Source of the DNA: Casuarina equisetifolia
Lineage: Eukaryota; Streptophyta; Magnoliopsida; Fagales; Casuarinaceae
Length of the DNA stretch: 64,000 nt
Reading direction: 5' to 3'
NCBI GenBank assembly: GCA_028551475.1
Contig: CM052360.1
Location: 21,708,682 to 21,772,681, forward strand
Position 1 is the first letter of the stretch. Each line of letters begins with the position of its first letter. The notes under the pieces were generated by a model. The model ran no database searches, was not told where the DNA came from, and saw only the letters and a list, made by a program, of their open reading frames with translations. The translations under genes and the position numbers were made by a program. Below are positions 47,880 to 59,134 of this stretch, piece after piece.

Positions 47880-48170
47880 TAAGGCTCTGTGGTTACCATT
47901 AATGGAGAATGGGGCTCCATTTGCATACTAATAATTCTTTAAGTTGACTGAAATGCTTTGAAACACCGTTCCCACCATGTTTGGCCCCACTGAGTGCATC
48001 TAAGACAACATAAAGGTGGCTAGCATCCACCAAATTGTAGAGGTCATAAAGCTCTTCCCATAACTTAGCAACATTGATAGTGTATATAAGGCCTTTATGT
48101 AGTTGCTCCAAAAAGGAATTAAGGATCCGTGTAAAGCAAACAGCATTGGACCCGTTTCCCAATAAGGGAA
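47880..48170 (-). pseudogene. Copia gag fragment
   Basis: The minus strand reads NAVCFTRILNSFLEQLHKGL, YTINVAKLWEELYDLYN and LKELLVCKW, the pattern of the Copia gag (WILNS..I, A..W..L..RF..GN, L..W). Only about 90 codons are recognisable. It is a different family from the split Copia element. Confidence 0.6.
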
Positions 48171-49300
48171 AAGAGGTGAGTTTTTGCTCAGTTTTTGCTC
48201 AGTTATTACCTAACTTGTTTACGCTCAAAAGACTTGTTCACATCATATGGCTCCAAACCAAAAAATTACCTAGCCCTGTGAGTTTAAATGAAAGTAGCGA
48301 AGGGGTATTAGAGTCGCTACTGGGGAGATGTAAGGAATTGGATGGGTCGGAAATAACACGGATAGAAGGAGGTTAAGATTTCTCAATGCACTCAATGTGG
48401 GTGTTTGAGGTATTGTGGCCTCCTTTCTTCCTATCATGAGAAGGGATGTAGGGCATTTTGATTATGGAGGACGGTGACCCACTTGGAGACATGGTTAGGA
48501 CAAAAAGACAAGACTTTTTGGTGGTGTGAGAACAGGGGAGGCAATGTGTGGCTGTAAAGCAAATATAATATTAGAAGGATAAGGAAAGATAAAATAGATA
48601 CTTGGAAGAGGCTCTTGTAGAGCTTGCTAGTTGCGAAAACATGAGTGGCAGAGTCACAGAAAAATAGCTGGAAGCAATGAAAGAACAAACACGTTAGCCA
48701 TTTGCCAGGAAAAAAATAAATAAATCAAAGATTGCCCAAATAGAATAATCCACTTAAAACAGAGTAAAGGGAACTCTGTCAAGGATACACAAAGGTGCGG
48801 CCAGAACCAACGGGAGCTGAACCTTCCTGGAGAATTAGACAACTTTTGGCTAGGAACAAGACGGCTAAAAGCAATGGGAGCTAACTTTCCTTGAGAAAAA
48901 GACAAACTTTCCGTGGGAACAAGAAACTTAATGAGAGCAAGAAATACCTTTGTTTAGTGCACAAAAGGTGAACCCAACAAGATTGTTAGGCTCTCAATAC
49001 TACAAAGAATTTGACAAACTCTTGTATATAATTGAAAAAAAAAGTTTGTTTATTGATCAAGCAAAATCAAAACTAGTTACAAGATAATATAAAGTTGTAG
49101 AAAAAGTGAACTCTCAGTGTGGCTGCAATCATAAACATTTTAATCTAATAAACAATTGTAGTATTAACATCTTATAAAGATTGACAAAAAAGGAAAGACT
49201 TGCACCAACATATAAGAAAGAAAGGCAATACGCCAGTGCATTGCCTTATAAGTTGGTGAATATCCCAATATCTTACTCCTTCAACTTCTCTTTGTTGTGA
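48171..49300 (-). mobile_element. Possible LTR and leader of the same Copia relic
   Basis: Upstream of the gag fragment on the minus strand. Near 48.95-49.1 kb it has LTR-like features on that strand (TTATATACAAGAGTTTGTC, TTGTTGGGTTCACC). Without a second LTR copy the limits cannot be set. Confidence 0.35.
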
Positions 49301-50389
49301 GAGATTAAGAAATTGGTTGGCTTGGAATTTAGCGTTTTGAACCTTTGTCAAGTCATATTCGAATTAGTGTTTGTGCCAAGTTAGATAAATGTTACTCTTT
49401 TATTATAATTGATCATTTTTTCATTTTTATTTTCTACACTTTTTTGTTCTTGAGACTGAATACGAGGATTCCCCGATATTTGGTAAACATTCTACACCGA
49501 GTTTTTTGGCCAATTAATTGCTTCATAAAAAGGATTCTTTTCTTGCTGCAGTTCTCCTATTTCACAGTCTCGTTACTGTATGCGGCTATAAGTAAAGGTA
49601 TATTTATTATGTCCAGGTTTATTATTAATACAATTAATCAGATACTATCTTTTTTTTTTCTTTGAGAAAACCATGGCTCACAACGCAAATCATGCTTTCC
49701 TAACCTTTTCTTTCACTAACCAAACGAATCGTACGGAGTAGACGCACAATTTACAGGTACATAAACAACATTTCCGAACACTACGAGTTACCAACTAAGC
49801 TGGAGCACCACTTTTTTTCAGAATTAAACGCACGACCAATGAATATGATTTCTAGACAAGTGACGGAACACTACGAATTGTCTTGTCTACTTTTTGTGGA
49901 TGAAGTGACGGAACCGCATGCTGGCCTCACGGACCGACGCAACCCATATGACTTTCCGACAAGTAATATTTCGCCCCTCCAACAAAAATCTTGTCTCCAA
50001 TACAGGAAGCCAATAAATAAACTTACGAAAGGGACGTATAAAAAAAAGCATCCAACAATCTACTTATTTAATTATGACAGGTTTACGTGTAATTACCCTT
50101 TTTGTGTGTTCAAAACAGTGGTTGGAGATCAGTTTCCGGTGTCACCAGTGGCTGAGAAGTAGCCCAACGGTCGGAAGGCTGTTAAAATCCGGCGGTCGTC
50201 CGTCCCTTGTAGTGCCTATGCCAATTCATGGCCCGTCTGCTGTTATAGGCGTAGGAGGCCTCATAATAGGCATTAGCTTATGGAAGTCCAAGTTAATAAT
50301 CTCATTAAAAAAAAGTAATAAATCTTTTGACAAATGACAAATTTTAAAAATTTAATTTTGTTTCTATGGTCAGATTGTAGAGATACACA
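49301..50389. other. Unassigned DNA
   Basis: 49.68-50.28 kb is less AT-rich and single-copy in this window (TCCGGCGGTCGTCCGTCCC). Short frames exist on the plus strand, but none carries a recognisable motif. Confidence 0.4.
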
Positions 50390-51300
50390 ATATTCTTACA
50401 AAGTAATTTAGTAAATAGTTTGTTTATCAAAAAAGAAAGGAGAAGTAGAATTGTTGAATCTTAAACCTTGGAATAAAATTCGTTTGAAATGTATGTTTTA
50501 AAATTTGATTAATCTTTTGGACTCTTCCTAATAGAGTAAGTGGATTCATAGTATAAAGTATAAAAGAATTCTAGTAATATAGTTTAATATAAACGGTTCT
50601 ATGACATAGAATTAGAGAAGTTTTCATAAACCAAAATCCATTGTTACCTCATTTTTTTTTAGTTTGGCTATTACTGCAAAAGGGTTAACAACAACCTTTA
50701 ACCAATTAATAAAGAAGTGGATTGATATGATTTAATTTGGACTAATGATGTTAATAAACATAATTTCATTGACTAGCTAGTTTGTCAATATCAACTTTCT
50801 ATACTAGAAGAAATTGTATAATGACTTCAATTAATTTATACTGTGATTTTTGTCAGTTTTAAATTAAAAATAAAAGTTATTTCTTTTTCTTCATGTACAT
50901 AAACAAGGATAATTTGAAAAACTATCATCGCTTATAATATATTAGAGAATAAAATAAAAAATTACAATAGATAGTTAATGCAACTAAAGGAAGAGATTTA
51001 ACCAAAAAAATTTTTAAGATGTCATTTTTATCTTACATTTATTGTATATGAGCTTAATGCAATGCAAGATAATTTCATAACAAAGTAATTGACATCTCAA
51101 TTGTATTGGCAAAAGTAAAGAAATTTGTTTAAGAAAGAGTTTTTTGTTTTAAATATAAATTATTTCTAAGAAAATATAATTTTGAATGAAATCTAAAGAT
51201 TTTCAACCTCCGTCTTTTGATATCTTTTATAAGGTTTATAATAATGAAGTATGTTTCTCCGTTTCTATTCATTAATGTGTATTAATACAAACTCACATTT
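50390..51300 (+). mobile_element. Decayed LINE 3' fragment
   Basis: Follows 30520-31470 with heavy A/T drift: AAACCTTGGAATAAAATTCG parallels AAACTTTGGAATAAAGTCC, and the 3' end ACAAACTCACATTTTTTTTT parallels the LINE terminus. No open frame. Confidence 0.7.
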
Positions 51301-51359
51301 TTTTTTAAATGAAGGGCAAGTACTAACATAACTTAAGAAAGACATCACTTTCAAAAGAA

Positions 51360-52500
51360 CTCGTATCTCAAATTTGGGACCAGGTCTTTGATCCTTGCAT
51401 AAAAGCAGAGAGGCAGCTTCCATCTTTTGGTTGAGTGGCAGAACTGCTTTTTATCCAGGAAAAAGCAAAAGATATTCGCAGCTTTTCTGCTTTATCTATT
51501 AGGGCAAAACGAAGTCACATGTGCAGCAGGTGGTGGAGCACCTTTTTCCCTTTTCTTTTTTCTTCTCTCCCTTTGTTGGGGTTATTTCTTTCTGTGGCCT
51601 CGTACCACTCAGGTTTCTATGATTTGACATACACTGTACCCTTTCCGTTGGAGCTCAAAGTTAGTCGTGATTATTATACAGGTGATTTTTGGTTATGTGA
51701 AAACATTTGTGTTAGAGACGATAAGTTGTATTAGATTTGACAATTTTTTTTCAACGGGAATTTTATTTTTTCTAAAAATAAAACAATTATTGTGTTAGGA
51801 TTTAAAGTAAAAATTAATAAGTTTAGATATATTTTATTTATATTTTTGAAATATTCTAAAGTTATTTTTTTCTATATTAGTAGAAATCCTTAATAGTATC
51901 TAACTAGAATTCTTAACAATATTCCACTAAGATTTCCTTTAATGTTAATATAAAAAGGAAAAATTATAGGAAGACTTAATAAAGGATAAAAGTGTGTATA
52001 AAAAAGGTTACGCCACTTATGAGAGTGGTAACTAGAGAATGCTACTTTGAATAGCAAGCACTAGCCAAGAGAAAATCTAATATATTATTTTAAGTGCTAA
52101 GAAAGCTTTGTGAAAGTTATGAGTAAATCTTATAATCAATACTTTTATATGTTTTTTAAGAAACCTAATAAAAGAAGAAAGGGTTAATAGTTGAGTTAGT
52201 GACAAGAGATGTAGGACATTATGTTGGTCTAAATTTTCTAATCATTATGTCTCTTGTATGCTTGTGATTTGATTTATATGTCTACATGTTTGTTTGATGG
52301 GTTGTTCTCACAATATATTGATATGATAGGCTTTAAGTATCTAGATTTGAATGAACATAGTTATATGACATTTGATATTCAATAGATTGAGAAAATATAA
52401 CAAAGAGTACTTTAATGATAAAAGAACATGTGTATCTAAATCTAAAATTGTTGGCTTCTTTTGCTCTTGAGCAAAATAAATAATTTTTTAGAAAAGACTA
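51360..52500 (+). repeat. Orphan duplicate of DUF247 promoter, first exon and intron
   Basis: 51360-51530 matches 54575-54750 (GACCAGGTCTTTGATCCTTG, CAGAGAGGCAGCTTCCATC) up to a donor-like CAGCAG|GTGGTG. 51600-51720 and 52310-52500 match intron sequence at 54.88-54.97 and 55.02-55.2 kb (GGCTTTAAGTATCTAGATTT). No DUF247 coding exon follows. It has a TATA-like GCATAAAAG at 51398. Confidence 0.78.
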
Positions 52501-52688
52501 ATGAGTGAGAAAAAAGCAAGTTGAGGGAAATTTATCTTAAATTCCAGCATACCAATATTCTTTCATAATTGAGCAAAATAAACAATTTTTTAGAAAAGAC
52601 TAATGAGTGAGAAAAAGCAAATTGGATTCTTGAAGCAAGTTGAGGGAAATTTATCTTAAATTCTAGCCTACCAATATTCTTTCATAAC
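52469..52688. repeat. Tandem duplication, 102-bp and 118-bp units
   Basis: Units 52469-52570 and 52571-52688 both run from GAGCAAAATAAA to ATTCTTTCATAA. The second carries an extra ATTGGATTCTTGAAGC. Confidence 0.88.
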
Positions 52689-52699
52689 TACTATCTAAG

Positions 52700-54230
52700 T
52701 GATTATCATAATGGATCCAATCCCTATAAATGGAATTTTTAACCCTCAAGTTATTTGCTAACTTGACTTTATTGTTTAACAAAGTAATAATAAATAGCTT
52801 GTATTGCCTATAAGTAGCTTGACTTCCTTATGCTTAAAGGGCCATTTAATTGTCTAGTATTCTATGAAGTAATAATCATTAGGCTATCTTGTAAGTGTTT
52901 CCATTCCGAGTGAGCTTCTTCATTTCCTTGATTGCACTTTCTATACTTACATCTCTTTTATTAACCTTGCCATCCTTTTGTGACGCTTTAATAGAATCCT
53001 TAACCCTTTTATTCCACGAGGCAAGTCGTGAGGATTGATTTCCTTCTCACTTGGACTACTCTTGACTTTTTTTTTGGTTAGATTTGTAGTAATAACCTAA
53101 GGTTGGGTAGGATCAGTTACGGGACTATTATTTGGATTGATATCTTCAACAATTTTATCTCCTTGAGTAATGTCACTTGATGTTAGAACCCCCTCCTTAG
53201 ATGCTTCTAGAGGAAGATGGCTTGATTGATTTCTTCCCAGTAACTATCTATACATCCATACCCTCTTTTATTAGCTCATTTTGTGAAATAATGTAATGTA
53301 AGCTTATATCAATTATCATAAACTAATTCTTTTGTAAAGGTATATTGATATAAATAATGTTGGTCTAGTTGAATAAGACAAATTTTGCCCTTAATTGTGA
53401 ATATGGTACCAGCTAGCTAGTACTGGCTATAATACTTCTTATAAAACTATGATAAGTTAGAACTATTTAATTAAGCACATTATAAGTTAAATTGGTTAAG
53501 TCCCCTTTTAGCTCAATATATGCATATTGGAATTTGCATGTATTAAAATCAAGATCATGATAGATCATTGAAAGGATTTAGAGCATAATGGTTAATTTAC
53601 CATAACCAATATTTTTCCCTATTTTATGAAACATTACATACATTTTCGGGATGGTTTCTTAATAGTTCATAAAATAGATAACTTCTTACAAAACTTTTTT
53701 TTCTCTTTACCAACAAGTGTTACTTGTCACTAATTTTAGTGCAATTTTCTTGTTTTTTATTGGCTAGTGCAATAATGGCATATTAGAGGGAAAATTTTTG
53801 GCCAAAGATCATACAAAATACAAGTGCAATTAGGTAAGTAAACCTCATTCTAGTTTTATATATAAAATCTATTTTCAATCTATTATTAATGTTTAGATTC
53901 TAGCTTAATGCCCCATTTAAGGCTCTTATATTTCTAACACCTTTTGTCTACTTGTCCACTTTCTTACGCTCTTTAGTCCTCTTAGTCATCTTTGGGCATG
54001 TCATATCTAAGTTACCAAACACCCCCCATTCCTTACGCAGTTTTGGTTTCTATTGATACTCTACATTTATAGAAATCATTTCCTCCTTGTTGAAGATGTC
54101 AAATGCATTAATGAATACTTTTTTAGTATCCATTTCAATACAACTTCGTTCGTAATTCAAATTTATTTCTTCAATCATATTATTAGCATACAACGGTCTA
54201 ACAATTATAATGATTTCTAAGGATTACTTT
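52700..54230. other. AT-rich DNA, no clear gene
   Basis: Minus-strand pieces near 53.1-53.25 kb (LPLEASKEGVLTSSDITQGD, VEDINPNNSPVTDPTQP) look like old coding sequence but match nothing I can name. The rest is AT-rich spacer. Confidence 0.35.
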
Positions 54231-54236
54231 TCGATA

Positions 54237-54384
54237 TTTGATGGAAAAAGTACGGGTCTCCTTGCGGTCAGAAAAGTAACAAAGAAAATAGCGAATAATG
54301 TCCTAGTTTCGTGATTTTAAAGTGACTTTGATGGAAAAAGTACGTGTCGCCTTGATTTTGATGGAAAAAGTACGGGTCTCCTTG
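54237..54384. repeat. Three 28-bp direct repeats upstream of the DUF247 gene
   Basis: TTTGATGGAAAAAGTACG followed by (G/T)GTC(T/G)CCTTG at 54237-54264, 54327-54354 and 54357-54384. They lie 240-390 bases before the putative TATA box and are absent from the orphan duplicate. Confidence 0.85.
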
Positions 54385-54620
54385 ATGTCTTGTCTCTCTG
54401 AAGTCTGCGCCACCCACAAAAATCTAAAGCAAAAGGCAAGTAAAGATATACATGTCTCTGTCAAGTTTGCTAGGACCCGTGTGGTTGTAAAACATTAGCT
54501 GTGCTGTTGCGGGGACTAGCGAAGAAATTAATTTGGGACCGTTCATGGAAATAGAATTGAAGAACGAACTTTACTTTCAGAGGAACTTGTACCTTACATC
54601 TGGGATGAAGGACTTTGATC

Positions 54621-54630
54621 CTTATAAACA
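54621..54630 (+). promoter_or_regulatory. Putative TATA box of the DUF247 gene
   Basis: CTTATAAACA, about 130 bases before the inferred first-exon donor at 54751; conserved in position in the orphan duplicate. Inferred only from motif and context. Confidence 0.45.
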
Positions 54631-54649
54631 GAGAGACAGCTCCCATCCT

Positions 54650-54750
54650 TCGGTGGAATAGCAAAACTACCTCTTATCCAGAGAGTGAAAGGTATTTGCA
54701 GATCTTCTCCTTGGTCTAAGACGGAAAACAAAGTCACATCTTCATGGCAG
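54650..54750 (+). other. Inferred untranslated first exon of the DUF247 gene
   Basis: Ends TTCATGGCAG with donor GTAGAG at 54751. The intron would run to TTCCTGGTTCAG at 55734. Conservation with 51430-51529 in a region without coding sequence supports a leader exon. The start of transcription is not determined. Confidence 0.45.
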
Positions 54751-54768
54751 GTAGAGCACCCTATTTTT

Positions 54769-54788
54769 CTCTCTCTCTCTCTCTCTCT
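54769..54788. repeat. (CT)n microsatellite
   Basis: About ten CT repeats, inside the inferred first intron of the DUF247 gene. Confidence 0.95.
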
Positions 54789-55760
54789 TATTCTTTCTTG
54801 GGATTACATATCTTTCTATTGTCTCATGTTAGCTAGGTTTCTAAGTTTTGACGTTTACCATACCCCTTCTGTTAGAGCCCAAAGTTACTCATATTATTAC
54901 AATGGTGATTTTTGGTTATTACGGAACATCTGTGTGATGGATACAATAAGTTGTACTAGTTTTGACATCCTTTTCTGCTATGGCCATCTTTTGTTTTTTC
55001 TACAAGTAGAAGTAACTCTTAATATGATAGGCTTCAAGTATCCGGATTTGAATGAGCATAGTTATATGACGTTTGACACTCCATAGATTGAATAAATATA
55101 GCAGAGAACACTTCAACAACAAGACAAAATGCGTACCTAAAAATATGATTTTTGATTTCTTTTTGCTCTTGGGCAACATAAATGATTTTTTAGAAAAGAC
55201 CAAGGAATGACAAAAGGAAAGATTTGGCACCACAAAATAACTGAATTTGCACTTCTGATTTTACCTCTTTTTCTACGATAGTTTTCATTGCATTGCCTTA
55301 ATAAACTATTCATTTTCTGTTTTATTCAATCCATAGTTTGTGTTAACGTACTTTTCCGTGGCACTATAATTAGTGTTAAATGTATTACATTTTAGTAGCA
55401 AACCCAAATTTTGATCCTTAAAAGAAAACCGAAAGTACTACAAAAAAACTAATACCCTATAATTGGGTTTTTCTTTCTACTTTTGCATATACATGCAATA
55501 AAACATAAAACTCATACATCCATAAAGTGGATGGCAAAGAAACTCAAGTACGAAAAGTGGTCGAATGTATATAAAGTAATTTTCGGATATATATGTGTTC
55601 CTAAATTATCCTTTTTCATTGTAATTAATGAAACATGTGCATGGGTGTCTCTAGTGACCCGTATTGTAATTAGGGCAATGTATGTAGATGATATCTCTTG
55701 TTTGTTCACATTACCCTGAATTTTCCTGGTTCAGTAGACATAAAAATTTTGAATGGTGAA

Positions 55761-57086
55761 ATGGAGGAGGAGTTATCCGGCTTGCCCACCTTGTCCTCTA
55801 CATGCTGTATTTATAGAGCTCCTGAGCGACTACGTCATGGCAATGAAAAATCCTATACACCGAAAGTAGTCTCAATTGGCCCGTTTCATCATGGTGGCGA
55901 AGGATTACAAGCCATGGGAGAACATAAAAAAAGGTACCTAGACTTTCTTATTAAAACAAGAAATTTGAGTTTGGAGTGCTGTATCGATGTTATAAAGCGA
56001 AAGGAAGAAGAGCTGCGGGCGTGTTATGCTGAAGCGATGAATTTTAGCAGTAACGAATTTGTCAAAATCATTCTAGTGGATGCTACCTTCATCATTGCTT
56101 TCTTACTCAAGTTTGAATTTCAAGAGGTGCGAGATGAAAATCATGACCGCATATTTGGAAAACCGTGGATGATACAGAACAAATGGCTTGACATGCTGTT
56201 ACTTGAAAATCAGCTTCCTTTCTTCATTCTTCGGGATCTTTTCGACCTTCTCGGGCCACCCACATCCGAGGGTAAAGTTGTCACCATATCTGACCTCTTA
56301 TTCACCTTCTTCAAAAAGCGAATGCATTTGGAGGATGACGGAACAAAATGGAAAACAATCTGTTCTGACGGAACCGAGCATTTTGTTGATCTCCTAAGAT
56401 GCTTATATCTACCTTTGAGCAAGCCACGTGGAGGGAACGGGCAGGGCGGAGGGAATGCGCGAGGTGGAGTTAGTGGGCAAGGTGCAGGGAACCGGCAACG
56501 TGGAGGAACCGCGCAAGGTGGAAGAAAAGGAGCCACACCGCGTACGCCCAGCATAACAGAGTTAGATCTTTCTGGAGCCACATTTGAAGTTTTGTCAGGT
56601 GAAAACCTACTTGGCCTTGATTTCGAGAATGGAGTTCTAAAGATTCCAAAACTTATTATAAGTGAGGAAACAGAAATCCTAATCCGTAACATACTTGCTT
56701 TTGAGCAATGTCATTGCAAGGAATATAGGATCAATGAATATGTGTTCATCATGAATCGCCTTGTTAATACTCAAAACGATGTGGACATTATGGTCAAGCA
56801 CGGGATTGTGGAGAAAAGGCTTGCTAATAATAATAAGCGAGGCTCATTTCTCATGAACAATCTTATAGATGGGGTTAGGGTGAAGTTTGATGAACTCTAT
56901 TTTGCTGGTCTTTGTGAAAAGTTGAACAAGTACTACAAAAAACCATGGCACAAGTGGATAGTCGACTTGAGACAAAAACATTTCAAAACACCATGGACTA
57001 TAATATCTTTAGTTGCGGCTGCAACCCTACTTATCCTCACTTTCATACAAACGGTGTACTCCACAAGGTCTTCCAAATGGACATAG
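55761..57086 (+). CDS. DUF247 (UPF0481) protein with Gly/Arg-rich insert
   Basis: 441 residues from MEEELSG. The start was chosen because an intron acceptor (TTCCTGGTTCAG) sits 26 bases before it. Family marks in order: CIYRAPERLRHGNEKSYTPK, VVSIGPFHHGGEGLQAMGEH, IKRKEEELRACYAEAM, LVDATFIIAFLL, MIQNKWLDMLLLENQLPFFI, ITELDLSGATFEVLSGENLL, IPKLIISEETEILIRNILAF, EQCHCKEYRINEYVFIMNRL, GIVEKRLANNNKRGSFLMNN, and a C-terminal membrane helix (about residues 413-433, ISLVAAATLLILTFIQ). Residues 222-257 are a Gly/Arg/Gln-rich stretch where other members have a variable linker. The frame is intact with no stops. DUF247 proteins are plant-specific membrane-anchored proteins of unclear biochemical role; two members sit at the grass self-incompatibility S and Z loci. 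Duplicated pieces flank this gene on both sides. Confidence 0.9.
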   Translation: MEEELSGLPTLSSTCCIYRAPERLRHGNEKSYTPKVVSIGPFHHGGEGLQAMGEHKKRYLDFLIKTRNLSLECCIDVIKRKEEELRACYAEAMNFSSNEFVKIILVDATFIIAFLLKFEFQEVRDENHDRIFGKPWMIQNKWLDMLLLENQLPFFILRDLFDLLGPPTSEGKVVTISDLLFTFFKKRMHLEDDGTKWKTICSDGTEHFVDLLRCLYLPLSKPRGGNGQGGGNARGGVSGQGAGNRQRGGTAQGGRKGATPRTPSITELDLSGATFEVLSGENLLGLDFENGVLKIPKLIISEETEILIRNILAFEQCHCKEYRINEYVFIMNRLVNTQNDVDIMVKHGIVEKRLANNNKRGSFLMNNLIDGVRVKFDELYFAGLCEKLNKYYKKPWHKWIVDLRQKHFKTPWTIISLVAAATLLILTFIQTVYSTRSSKWT

Positions 57087-58720
57087 GCCCTAAAATGTCA
57101 CCGTTTCACCATTCCATGGCAGTTGTTTCTCATTTTGGTGTAGCTATACCTGTTTTTGTGCTTATATCCTGTTAAATGTAAACATTGCCAGTGCTTCGTT
57201 GTTGTGTTAAAAACTGTTTTTCTTCTAAAACCGGTATGCTAAGCTGTGTATTTTTCTAAAGCAATATATACTGTTATGTTTGTATTGTCTTTGTATCAAT
57301 TAAATGATCATAGTTGAGTGCTTAATGATAATAAACTCTGCCTCATCCTAGTTAAAATTTCCTTTTTGTACTTCATAGACTTTTCAGTTTGTGTCGTAAG
57401 TAATCTGGGTAGACTTTGGAGGCTGAATGCACCCCGGGTGCTTGTCCTTGTTGGTCTAAGAAGTAGAACCAAGAACACAAAGTATGTGATAAGGAAACTG
57501 AGAAGCACATCAGAGTTTGTGCGATCTTCAAAGCTCTAGACATAAAGCTTGTGATGGTAAGCGAACTAAAAGTAAATGTTGAAGTACTGGGTTTTCGTAT
57601 CTATCCAGTGAAAAATTAGGCATCACTCTCATCGACAGCCATTATATCTACTCTTCCCTAAGCAGCAATGAGAACATATAACTAGTTGAAACTAAATCCA
57701 AACTACACTTGGAGGCAGCGGACAAGGTTGTAATTCTAAATGATCATAAAAAAGTATTGTATAACTTTTTGAAGGTAAAAGCTTCTTTCTCGTTTTCTAA
57801 AGTAAAATAATATTTAGGGGGTGTTTATTATAACAAAAACTGAAATTCAAAGTTTTGAATCAAAAGTTATATTCAACGTGTTAAACATAAATAATAGAGA
57901 CCAAACCTTTTGAATTTTCCATGATTTCTGAGAATTATTCTTGAACAACAATACCTTTGTTAACATTGGTCCACATTTACGCCATTGACATCTTTGAGTG
58001 CCATCAAGCCCCTCTTTTGAAAAAAGAGCAAAAAATTGATTTTGGTAAAAAAAAAAAGTTTGAAACTGCTTCGATAAACAAAGGATGAGCTCCTGATGGG
58101 TGTTGTTCAAGCGGATTCAAAAACCTTGGTTACTCTTCTGGAGACCTTTCAAAGAAAAGGTTAAATATAAACCATTTGGGAACACATTATAATGCTGAGA
58201 ATAAGTTTCCACGAGTTATACTTAATCGGATTTTGTAACTTTAGTTAAGAAACCTACACCTTAAAGGAGAAGTATGATCGTTTCTACCTAGATTGTTTGG
58301 TTACTATGCTATCAGTCATCTTTTACTGATAGAATTCATTACTTTACATCAGAGAAAGGTTACCTTCACGCCTTGATGTTTCCAGAAAAGGCTATTGGAA
58401 ATAGGCGTAGAGAAGGTAAATTGTCGATCAGCTGTTGCTAATAAATGTTGGAAACTTGCATTCTGTGTAACGCAACTAGGACGGACAGATCAAGTTCAAA
58501 GGAAAAACAGAAGAGTCGCTTATACTTAGAATTGGCTGAAATTCCTTATATAATAAAACAAGCAAAGTAGAGGAAACTGTTAGTAAGTGCTTAGTTTAGT
58601 TGGGAGTAAATATTGTTTAGAATCAAAATATCTCAAGTTTGACATCTAAATATATAATTTGGGTGCATATTTTTCAAAAAAAAAAATTCAAGTTGGAGTC
58701 ACGTATAAATTTGGGTCAAG
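57087..58720. other. 3' flank of the DUF247 gene, no further gene
   Basis: The 3' UTR probably ends near 57180-57300 (AAATGTAAACATTGCC, then AT-rich). 57538-57570 (GACATAAAGCTTGTGATGGT) recurs at 58996-59030, marking a local tandem duplication. No recognisable coding sequence otherwise. Confidence 0.5.
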
Positions 58721-58729
58721 TGAAAACTT

Positions 58730-59040
58730 ATTTAACCCTTAATTCAATAATGAATTTCTAGGAATTCCAAAGCTCATCACAGGTCGGGAAACATAATGCT
58801 CCCATAATTTAATTGCTTTCTAGCAATGATATTAAAAAGGTGATTGTGTCAATGAATATGTTTTCATCATGAATCGCCTTGTTGATACTTGCAACTATGT
58901 TGACTTAAGGTCCAAGTACGGAACTGTGGAGAATAGGCTTGGCAATAAAAATGACGGGTCATCTCTTACTAACAAACACGCTTGGGCTTACTGGACATAA
59001 AGCTTGTAATGGTAAGCGAACAAAAAGTAATCGCTCGAGC
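58730..59040 (+). pseudogene. DUF247 3' fragment
   Basis: Parallels 56630-56870 of the intact gene (IPKLI.., GDCVNEYVFIMNRLVDT-like and GTVENRLGNKND-like readings across shifts), then jumps to the sequence found 450 bases after the intact stop. It lacks the N-terminal two thirds and the membrane helix, and carries stops. It is a deleted tandem copy. Confidence 0.8.
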
Positions 59041-59134
59041 ACTACATTATCTCTGAATTTTAGCTCTTCGTTGAAATCGTAGAATATCAAATTGCAGAAG
59101 GTCATCACCCTATTTATCAAATATACTTTCCCAA

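Noticed and set aside
54685-55086. 133-codon frame before the DUF247 gene as a separate coding gene
   Set aside because: It runs across the inferred leader exon donor, a (CT)n microsatellite and AT-rich intron sequence; the duplicated copy at 51.4 kb does not keep the same frame.
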